6,116 nt of DNA, from positions 1 to 6,116 of the forward strand of contig JAKALE010000024.1 of the NCBI GenBank assembly GCA_021813305.1, read 5' to 3'. A program made the position numbers and the translations under genes. Shown here one piece after another: positions 1 through 4,219 of the stretch. Under the pieces are notes generated by a model. It did not search any database and had not been told where the DNA came from. It saw nothing but the letters and a program-made list of their open reading frames with translations. The DNA comes from a bacterium. Its GTDB lineage: Bacteria; Patescibacteria; Paceibacteria; UBA6257; Brennerbacteraceae. Position 1 is the first letter of the stretch, and the number at the start of each line of letters is the position of its first letter.

Positions 1-155
1 AAATTGCCCTGTTCTACAACCGTGAAGTCGAATCCATGGTGAATAATCTGACCGAAATCATCCAGCCTATATTGATCGTCGCGCTGGGCGTACTGGTCGG
101 TGGATTGATTGCGGCAATCATTCTTCCTATTTATCAGGTTGCGCAGCGCTTCTAA
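1..155 (+). CDS. pilC: PilC/GspF-type pilus inner-membrane platform protein, C-terminal fragment
   Basis: The reading frame is open from the window edge (first full codon at 3) to TAA at 153-155, giving the last 50 residues. The fragment reads 'ALFYNREVESMVNNL', a polar stretch, then one strongly hydrophobic helix ('ILIVALGVLVGGLIAAII') ending in 'LPIYQ'. This is the usual end of the PilC/GspF family: a 'FY..EV...V..L' segment, the last transmembrane helix and 'LPIF/Y'. PilC proteins are polytopic inner-membrane proteins that link the cytoplasmic assembly ATPase to the growing pilus. The downstream pilin and prepilin peptidase genes support this call. The N-terminal domain, the other membrane helices and the start lie outside the window. 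Confidence 0.85.
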   Translation, partial: IALFYNREVESMVNNLTEIIQPILIVALGVLVGGLIAAIILPIYQVAQRF

Positions 156-171
156 AATCTGTGCATAAGCA

Positions 172-185
172 GGCGCGTCCGCGCC
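172..185. repeat. Small GC-rich hairpin between pilC and the pilin gene
   Basis: GGCGCG (172-177) and CGCGCC (180-185) are perfect inverted arms around TC. In RNA this would fold as at least 5 bp with a tetraloop. No run of T follows, so it is a poor intrinsic terminator. It may be a weak processing or pausing site, or may mark the end of the pilC transcript just before the next promoter. Confidence 0.35.
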
Positions 186-188
186 CGG

Positions 189-197
189 TGCTATACT
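189..197 (+). promoter_or_regulatory. Extended -10 promoter for the major pilin
   Basis: TGC followed by TATACT (192-197) matches an extended -10 element (TGN-TATAAT) with one mismatch. The predicted start of transcription is near 204, giving a leader of about 17 nt before the ATG at 221. No good -35 is seen at the proper distance, as is acceptable for extended -10 promoters. The placement would allow the pilin to be expressed separately from pilC. Confidence 0.5.
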
Positions 198-220
198 AAA
201 AAAGCAATTATTGTATCTTC

Positions 221-667
221 ATGAAGACATCCAGGGCATTCACGCTTATCGAACTTTTGGTCGTTATCACGGTCATCGGGCTTTTGAGTTCCATGATCCT
301 TGTCGGCTTGCAAGGAGTCAGGGCTCAGGGCAGGGATACGCGCCGCATCGCCGATTTACGCAACATTCAGAACGCTCTTGAATTGTATTTCAACGCCCAC
401 GCGTCTTATCCCATGGTGAGCGATTGGGGATCATTGCAAACCGCATTGAGTGGTGTCGGCGTGACCAAGATCCCGACTGACCCATTGAACCGTTCCCCGT
501 ACGGATATACGTATGTCGCGAGTTCGGACGGACTTCATTATGTGCTGAAGGCTGTGCTTGAGGACCAGAATAATCCGGCATTGCACGATGATTTGACCGA
601 CACGGATATGCCGCCCGGCGTGGCGACCCCTGGTTGCACCGCGCCTTCCTATTGCATTGGTATCTAG
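221..667 (+). CDS. GspG/PilA-like prepilin, probable major pilin subunit
   Basis: This 148-residue protein starts with a type III-signal (prepilin) leader: MKTSRA, then FTLIELLVVITVIGLLSSMI. The predicted mature protein begins at F7, with Glu at E11 (mature position 5) inside the hydrophobic helix. The soluble part follows the GspG/short-pilin plan: 'LRNIQNALELYF', 'YP', 'IPTDPLN', 'YGYTY', then 'YVLKAVLED', a Pro/Asp-rich segment, and a Cys pair (C139, C145) able to close a small C-terminal loop. PilD, encoded next, would cut the leader and N-methylate the new N-terminus. The residue before the cut is Ala (A6) instead of the usual Gly. There is no Shine-Dalgarno sequence before the ATG. It is the most pilin-like of the five pilin-type genes here and is first in order, so it is inferred to be the main subunit. 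Confidence 0.85.
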   Translation: MKTSRAFTLIELLVVITVIGLLSSMILVGLQGVRAQGRDTRRIADLRNIQNALELYFNAHASYPMVSDWGSLQTALSGVGVTKIPTDPLNRSPYGYTYVASSDGLHYVLKAVLEDQNNPALHDDLTDTDMPPGVATPGCTAPSYCIGI

Positions 668-696
668 GACGTTAGTTTTTTGCTCGATCCTTGCGT

Positions 697-1614
697 ATGC
701 TGTACGTTTTTTCATTCATATTTGGTTCGGCTATCGGTAGCTTTTTGGGCGCGATCCTATCGCGTATGGTCCCGGATGAGCACGAGCATCGATCATTCTG
801 GAAAGCGTTGTCCGGAAGGTCCCAGTGCGCATCCTGCGCGAAAATTCTCGCGTGGTACGAATTGATTCCAGTACTCAGTTTTGTGGTCCAGCGCGGCGTG
901 TGCCGATCCTGCAAGACGAAAATCCCCAAATCCGTTTTTTTGATCGAACTGGTCACCGGATCGGTCTTTACGCTCATTGCGTGGCGGTTTGCCGCGTGGT
1001 TTCCGTTGCACAGCATCTGGTCGGATGCTGTGCCTGCGTCATGGGTCATGGGGTTGATCGTCGGTTGGTGGGTTATCGCGTCTTTGGGAATTCTCATCGC
1101 GTTTTATGACGCACTGTACTTTTTAATCCCGAACATCACGCTCTACTTCCTGATTGCCGCCGCTGCGGCAATGAATGGCGTGTATGTCCTAATGGCACAT
1201 GCCGTTCCCGCGTTTCCGTCTGGAAGCATTGTGTTTTCAGGGACACTGGCATACTTGGTTGGAGGGAGCGTGTTTTCCTGGGTTCGGATTCTTGAGGGGT
1301 GTGCGTGGGCGCTTGGACTCATCGGAGGAGCGTATGTGCTGACGCGCGGCAGAGGCATGGGGTTCGGAGATGTGCTCATCGCGTTGGCATTCGGAATTTT
1401 ATTTGGTTGGCCCGATGTGCTTATGGTTCTATTCGTCGCATTTGTGCTTGGTACCGGCGCAAGTTTGGTGCTGCTTGCGGCGCGCCGTAAAACCATGAAG
1501 AGTTTGGTGCCCTTCGGTCCGTTTTTGATGCTCGGTGCACTGACAACCGTGGTCTTTGGTGTTACACTGACTTCACTTTATCTGGGATTGTTTCCTGGAT
1601 TGTTGTTGTCATAG
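697..1614 (+). CDS. pilD: Prepilin peptidase / N-methyltransferase (PilD/GspO, A24 family)
   Basis: This is a 305-residue polytopic membrane protein with about eight hydrophobic segments. Near the N-terminus is the family's GSF segment (residues 14-16, followed by LG where LN is common). Next comes the cytoplasmic domain with two CxxC pairs (C44/C47 and C69/C72) flanking 'WYELIPVLS'. The two expected aspartates of the aspartic-type peptidase are D138 in 'FYDALYFLIPN' and D225 in 'GMGFGD', the GxGD motif. The enzyme cleaves prepilin leaders at the inner membrane and methylates the new N-terminus, so its substrates are the pilin genes on both sides. I chose ATG 697; an in-frame TTG at 691 is an alternative that adds two residues, and neither has a clear ribosome binding site. 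The stop at 1612-1614 is 2 nt from the next gene. Confidence 0.95.
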   Translation: MLYVFSFIFGSAIGSFLGAILSRMVPDEHEHRSFWKALSGRSQCASCAKILAWYELIPVLSFVVQRGVCRSCKTKIPKSVFLIELVTGSVFTLIAWRFAAWFPLHSIWSDAVPASWVMGLIVGWWVIASLGILIAFYDALYFLIPNITLYFLIAAAAAMNGVYVLMAHAVPAFPSGSIVFSGTLAYLVGGSVFSWVRILEGCAWALGLIGGAYVLTRGRGMGFGDVLIALAFGILFGWPDVLMVLFVAFVLGTGASLVLLAARRKTMKSLVPFGPFLMLGALTTVVFGVTLTSLYLGLFPGLLLS

Positions 1615-1616
1615 CC

Positions 1617-2120
1617 ATGCGCGCCTTCAAAGGACAAACCATCGTGGAAATGCTCGTGGTGCTGGGCGTGTTCGCCCTTTTGTCAGCAATGCTCGTGACG
1701 TTTTCCCGTTCGGGTGATCTTCAAGGGAGGCTATCCCGATCAGTTGATGTGTTGGTGTACGATGTCAGGAGGATCCAGGAGACTTCCTATTTTTCCCGCG
1801 AATATCAAGGTACGATTCCGTGCGGATACGCGCTTTCGTTCGCGACCAGTTCGTATACGATTCAGACGGCGACGTCTGCCAATTGCTCCAATCCCAGTTC
1901 ATACGTGTTTGCGGATGCGAATGCGTTATCCGAATATAGGCGCAATCTCACGTCGTCGATTCAGATTCAAAGCGTGACGTCCAACCCGATCGTTTTTGTT
2001 CGCCCTGCTCCTCGCGTGTATTTTTTTCCAGACGCCGAACAGGCGCAGATAACTATGTCGGTCGGCAGTCTGTCCGAGACCGTTACTATCAATAAATATG
2101 GAGGCATTAACGTCCAATAA
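1617..2120 (+). CDS. GspH/FimT-like minor pseudopilin
   Basis: This 167-residue protein has a six-residue leader, MRAFKG, followed by QTIVEMLVVLGVFALLSAML. Cleavage after G6 would put Gln, not Phe, at mature position 1 and Glu (E11) at position 5. After the helix come 'DVLVYDVRRIQE', a beta-rich domain with two cysteines (C69, C90), 'YVFADAN', and a C-terminal 'VTINKYGGINVQ'. This resembles the GspH/FimT plan, in which a late 'I...G.I' strand closes the fold. GspH-type pseudopilins are minor components that help start fibre assembly. The gene begins 2 nt after pilD and its last 23 nt overlap the next gene, so co-translation is likely. The subfamily call rests on pattern recognition only. Confidence 0.75.
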   Translation: MRAFKGQTIVEMLVVLGVFALLSAMLVTFSRSGDLQGRLSRSVDVLVYDVRRIQETSYFSREYQGTIPCGYALSFATSSYTIQTATSANCSNPSSYVFADANALSEYRRNLTSSIQIQSVTSNPIVFVRPAPRVYFFPDAEQAQITMSVGSLSETVTINKYGGINVQ

Positions 2121-2622
2121 TCAGAACGGTTCCGCTCTGCGCCCTGGGTTCAAGGGATTTACCATGGTCGAAGCGCTTATTGCGCTGTCGATTATCGTGA
2201 TCGCGTTTATCAACATTCTGTACTTGGTGAGTTTCAGTGTGGGTCATTTGCGCGAAGCGCGCGATTTCATGGTAGCCAGTTACTTGGCTCAGGAAGGCGT
2301 GGAATTGGTGACGGTGTATCGTAACGAAAATTGGTTGAATCAGCGTGCATTCGACGCAGGGCTTTCCAATGGCACGTACCGTATAGATTATTCCGGGGTA
2401 TTCGACACAAGTGCGACACTTCCGCTTAAATTCGATGGCCAGTACGGATATCAATATGTGCAAGGCGCCGACACGTCGTTTGTGCGCGAGATTACGATCA
2501 CGAAAATGTCTCAGAACTATCTGCGCGTAGATGCAACCGTGAATTGGAACGAACGGGGATCGGCGCGCACCGTGACTGTTGAAGATAATTTGTACGACTG
2601 GTTCTCCGTGCCAACCCAATAA
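2098..2622 (+). CDS. PilV/GspI-like minor pseudopilin
   Basis: This 174-residue protein has a 20-residue leader ending in 'PGFKG', then FTMVEALIALSIIVIAF, with E25 at mature position 5. After the helix comes 'ASYLAQEGVELV' (residues 60-71) and 'YRNENWL'. This segment is typical of PilV-like pseudopilins in Patescibacteria-type genomes. The ATG at 2098 gives a leader of plausible length. The next in-frame ATG (2164) falls inside the mature helix and would remove the cleavage site, so 2098 is preferred although it overlaps the upstream gene by 23 nt. PilV/GspI proteins are minor pseudopilins that join the tip complex with the W/J and X/K types, both of which follow here. Confidence 0.78.
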   Translation: MEALTSNNQNGSALRPGFKGFTMVEALIALSIIVIAFINILYLVSFSVGHLREARDFMVASYLAQEGVELVTVYRNENWLNQRAFDAGLSNGTYRIDYSGVFDTSATLPLKFDGQYGYQYVQGADTSFVREITITKMSQNYLRVDATVNWNERGSARTVTVEDNLYDWFSVPTQ

Positions 2623-2628
2623 AAACCA

Positions 2629-3156
2629 ATGGCCAAGAGCATTCCATCCAATAAGAAGTTTCGCACGGGATTCACCATTCCCGAAATGCTCGTGGCATTT
2701 ACTATTTTCACTGTGGTCATGTCTGTTACGAGCGTTATTTTCATCAATATTTCCAGGAGTTATCGCATTGCGGCAGGATTCCTGAATGCTCAGAACACAT
2801 TGCGTTATACCATGGAGCTTATTTCGCGCGAAGTCAAGGAAGGAACGAACTTTTCCGCACCGTCTCCGACCGAGTTCGATTTCACGGACAGGGCCGGCAC
2901 GCCAGTTGCATATTTTGTCCAGGACGGACAGCTCATGCGCCGTTCAGGGGGAGTAACAGCTCAAGCGTATTCAATTACCGATAACCGGTTGAACGTGGCT
3001 CGCTTTACGCCAATCGTTTCTCCTTTTGGAACAATGAAGCAGCCGCACGTCACATTTTTGATTTCCATTGTGCCCAAAGGCGATCTTTCAGGAGCGGGAG
3101 ATTTGTCGTTTACCCTGCAGACGACGATTACTCAACGCCGCATTATCACACAATAA
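2629..3156 (+). CDS. PilW/GspJ-like minor pseudopilin
   Basis: This 175-residue protein has a 14-residue leader (MAKSIPSNKKFRTG) and mature start FTIPEMLVAFTIFTVVMSV, with Glu (E19) at mature position 5. Next comes 'AQNTLRYTMELISREVKEG', the amphipathic continuation of the helix seen in PilW/GspJ proteins, and a beta-rich C-terminal domain with no cysteine. It starts 6 nt after the previous stop without a Shine-Dalgarno sequence, which suggests translation coupled to the upstream gene. A GspJ-type role in the pseudopilus tip is inferred from the helix pattern and from its place between the V/I-like and X/K-like genes. Confidence 0.75.
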   Translation: MAKSIPSNKKFRTGFTIPEMLVAFTIFTVVMSVTSVIFINISRSYRIAAGFLNAQNTLRYTMELISREVKEGTNFSAPSPTEFDFTDRAGTPVAYFVQDGQLMRRSGGVTAQAYSITDNRLNVARFTPIVSPFGTMKQPHVTFLISIVPKGDLSGAGDLSFTLQTTITQRRIITQ

Positions 3157-3160
3157 AACC

Positions 3161-3547
3161 ATGCATTACGTACTTCATTTCGTTCGTTTTCGGTGGATAG
3201 GGGGGCAATTAATGCTTTTGTCCGTGATGCTTTTGTCGGCAATCCTGTCCATCGCTTTATTTTTGACTGTTTCGTTTGTATCAAATATGCGTCAAGCCCG
3301 CTTGATCATGGATTCGGTCAAAGCGTTTTATGCCGCCGATTCGGGCGTGGAACTTTCCCTGTTCCGATATTTCAAGAATTCGGCAGAGCCTGACGTGCAA
3401 ATGGGCAATAATACATGGTGTTGCGCCTTGACGGTGAAAACTCCGCAGTCGTTATTCGAAGATTTACAGGTGACCAGTTCAGGGTCTTCTCCTTATGCCA
3501 GCTCATCGGATCGTTTGACCCGCTTGATAGAGATTCAGGGATATTAG
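3161..3547 (+). CDS. PilX/GspK-like minor pseudopilin (N-terminal type)
   Basis: This 128-residue protein has a basic and aromatic leader (MHYVLHFVRFRWIGG), then a hydrophobic helix from Q16 (QLMLLSVMLLSAILSIALFL) and 'VKAFYAADSGVEL' (residues 53-65). The 'AFYAADSGVE' segment is the mark of PilX-like proteins. ATG 3161 is chosen: the frame stays open upstream to 3068, but that part lies inside the previous gene and its translation is not pilin-like. Unlike the other pilin-type proteins here, it has no Glu at mature position 5, and the first mature residue would be Gln. Adjacent cysteines sit at 87-88. It begins 4 nt after the previous stop and is the last gene of the cluster. It is short for the family, so it may keep only part of the usual PilX/GspK domain. 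Confidence 0.72.
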   Translation: MHYVLHFVRFRWIGGQLMLLSVMLLSAILSIALFLTVSFVSNMRQARLIMDSVKAFYAADSGVELSLFRYFKNSAEPDVQMGNNTWCCALTVKTPQSLFEDLQVTSSGSSPYASSSDRLTRLIEIQGY

Positions 3548-3557
3548 CAGGGTTCCG

Positions 3558-3583
3558 TTCTCTTTAGATTGTTTTAGAGGGAA
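3558..3583 (+). terminator. Weak hairpin after the pseudopilin operon, possible terminator
   Basis: TTCTCTTTA (3558-3566) can pair with TAGAGGGAA (3575-3583) in RNA: nine pairs, two of them G-U, with an 8-nt loop. It lies 11 nt after the last pseudopilin stop. The tail ACAATTTT is only moderately U-rich and the stem is AU-rich, so termination here would be inefficient. Confidence 0.3.
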
Positions 3584-3605
3584 ACAATTTTCGAAAAACC
3601 ACGAT

Positions 3606-3632
3606 TTATCCCCATGCTATCCCCAGGGATAG
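3606..3632. repeat. TATCCCCA direct repeat overlapping a perfect inverted repeat; candidate operator
   Basis: TATCCCCA occurs at 3607-3614 and again at 3618-3625, one helical turn (11 bp) apart. The second copy is part of CTATCCCCAGGGATAG (3617-3632), a perfect inverted repeat with 7-bp arms and a 2-bp centre. The first copy, TTATCCCCA (3606-3614), also differs by one base from a DnaA box (TTATCCACA). The element ends 28 bp before the extended -10 at 3661, so it overlies the place where an activator or repressor could act. No T-run follows, so it is not a terminator. Confidence 0.4.
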
Positions 3633-3660
3633 AAAAAGCCCTTTAATAGAGGCATTTTTA

Positions 3661-3669
3661 TGATATAAT
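3661..3669 (+). promoter_or_regulatory. Extended -10 promoter before the Gre-domain gene
   Basis: TGA followed by a perfect TATAAT (3664-3669) forms an extended -10 element. A weak -35-like TTTAAT lies at 3642-3647 (16-bp spacer, 3 of 6 matches to TTGACA). Transcription would begin near 3676, giving about 125 nt of RNA before the terminator at 3777-3800 and about 155 nt before the ATG at 3831. Confidence 0.55.
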
Positions 3670-3675
3670 GAAAAG

Positions 3676-3800
3676 CACATGACATTGCACACGAAGTTTC
3701 ATGTTTCAGTTTTAGGTCTGGAAACATCATCGGTTTATTTGTTTCCGCTTATTCAGTCAATCGTTGTTATTCTTTGAGCCCCGTCTAAGCGGGGTTTTAT
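3676..3800 (+). ncRNA. Candidate small RNA or attenuated leader
   Basis: The stretch from the predicted start of the extended -10 promoter to the intrinsic terminator is about 125 nt and has no convincing reading frame. It contains two hairpins that cannot form together: ATGTTTC (3701-3707) with GAAACAT (3721-3727), and GGAAAC (3720-3725) with GTTTCC (3741-3746). The only ATG near the predicted 5' end gives four codons. I do not recognise a riboswitch class. I see no pairing that would directly break the terminator stem, so the evidence favours a short terminated RNA or plain attenuation of the downstream gene. Both ends are predictions. Confidence 0.3.
3777..3800 (+). terminator. Intrinsic terminator upstream of the Gre-domain gene
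   Basis: CCCCG (3779-3783), loop TCTAAG, CGGGG (3790-3794), extended by a G-U and an A-U pair, is followed by TTTTAT. The stem is compact and GC-rich with a T tail. It ends 30 nt before the ATG at 3831, so transcripts from the 3661 promoter would have to read through it to express that gene. Confidence 0.7.
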
Positions 3801-3830
3801 CATCCCTGAAAATAATTTTTTATATACATT

Positions 3831-4097
3831 ATGAGTCCGAATGTCGCAGCTCAGATTCAGACAGGAGGTGCAACCGTAGGGGATACGGTAAAAGTCAGGA
3901 TGCAAAGCGGGGCAACCAGGGATTTCACCTTGGCCAGTCAGCAGGATGCCGCTCCGGAAAAAGGCAGGATTTCAAATACGAGTCCAATCGGCCAAGCTTT
4001 GCTTGGTTGCAAGGCAGGTGAACGGCGTCAGTACCAGGCAGGCGATCGGACGTTGGAAATGGAAGTATTGGACGTTTCGAAGCAGGCATCGACATAA
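3831..4097 (+). CDS. Stand-alone GreA/GreB C-terminal (FKBP-like) domain protein
   Basis: This 88-residue protein matches only the C-terminal half of transcript-cleavage factors GreA/GreB. It has 'VGDTVKV' (16-22), the beta strands of the FKBP-like fold, then 'GRISNTSPIGQALLG' (45-59), the family's S-x-x-SPI-x-x-ALLG signature, 'KAGE' and a final strand 'LEMEVLDV'. The N-terminal coiled coil that enters the RNA polymerase secondary channel, with its acidic tip residues, is absent. The upstream 240 nt do not encode it in any frame, so this is not a simple frameshift. The domain binds the rim of RNA polymerase in Gre factors and in the related Rnk protein. The protein may therefore bind polymerase without stimulating cleavage, which is an inference. 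The ATG has no Shine-Dalgarno sequence, and an intrinsic terminator lies on each side. Residues 1-15 are probably a flexible lead-in. Confidence 0.75.
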   Translation: MSPNVAAQIQTGGATVGDTVKVRMQSGATRDFTLASQQDAAPEKGRISNTSPIGQALLGCKAGERRQYQAGDRTLEMEVLDVSKQAST

Positions 4098-4131
4098 GGC
4101 TGCTTTAAAGTTGTGCCGGTCAATGCCGCAC

Positions 4132-4162
4132 GGCGCCTTTCTTGAGGCGCCTTCTGCGTTTT
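4132..4162 (+). terminator. Intrinsic terminator after the Gre-domain gene
   Basis: GGCGCC (4132-4137) and GGCGCC (4146-4151) pair, extended by U-A and U-G to eight pairs with a four-base loop. The tail TTCTGCGTTTT is interrupted, so termination may be partial. It starts 34 nt after the stop codon and separates this gene from ligA. Confidence 0.6.
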
Positions 4163-4197
4163 AGGGTCATGCGGTTGTGGAAGCGTGGCAAGACCCT
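4163..4197. repeat. Spaced inverted repeat just upstream of ligA
   Basis: AGGGTC (4163-4168) and GACCCT (4192-4197) are perfect 6-bp inverted arms around 23 bp. The right arm ends 3 bp before the TATAAT at 4201. It could be a spaced operator or chance; no other copy is seen in the window. Confidence 0.25.
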
Positions 4198-4200
4198 GGG

Positions 4201-4206
4201 TATAAT
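4201..4206 (+). promoter_or_regulatory. -10-like TATAAT next to the ligA start
   Basis: A perfect TATAAT lies 13 bp before the ligA ATG. No good -35 is found at 16-18 bp; TTGTGG at 4175-4180 is 20 bp away and matches only 3 of 6 bases. If used, transcription would begin near 4213 and the leader would be about 7 nt, so most of the Shine-Dalgarno sequence at 4209-4214 would not be transcribed. Confidence 0.35.
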
Positions 4207-4208
4207 AA

Positions 4209-4214
4209 AAGGAG
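4209..4214 (+). promoter_or_regulatory. Shine-Dalgarno sequence for ligA
   Basis: AAGGAG followed by a 5-nt spacer fixes the ligA start at ATG 4220. It is the only strong, well-spaced ribosome binding site in front of a gene in this window. Confidence 0.7.
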
Positions 4215-4219
4215 AATCT

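Noticed and set aside
2107..2619. A 170-codon open frame on the minus strand, almost the same length as the PilV-like gene
   Set aside because: It mirrors the pseudopilin gene, its translation is His/Arg/Cys-rich without a domain, and it has no promoter or neighbour logic.
3068..3160. Upstream extension of the PilX-like gene to the ATG at 3068
   Set aside because: The extra 31 residues overlap the previous gene and would bury the prepilin leader; ATG 3161 gives a normal leader and a 4-nt gene gap.
3606..3614. TTATCCCCA as a replication-origin DnaA box
   Set aside because: There is a single near-match, with no cluster of boxes, no AT-rich unwinding region and no dnaA/dnaN nearby; an operator is a better reading.
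3858..3870. AGGAGGTG-like strong Shine-Dalgarno inside the Gre-domain gene
   Set aside because: No in-frame start codon sits at a proper distance downstream, and the bases encode the Gly-Gly lead-in before the domain.
3764..4164. Alternative-frame reading frames over the Gre-domain gene (3764-4021 and 3946-4164) as a frameshifted GreA N-terminus
   Set aside because: Their translations do not resemble the GreA coiled coil, and the region before 3831 has promoter and terminator signals instead.
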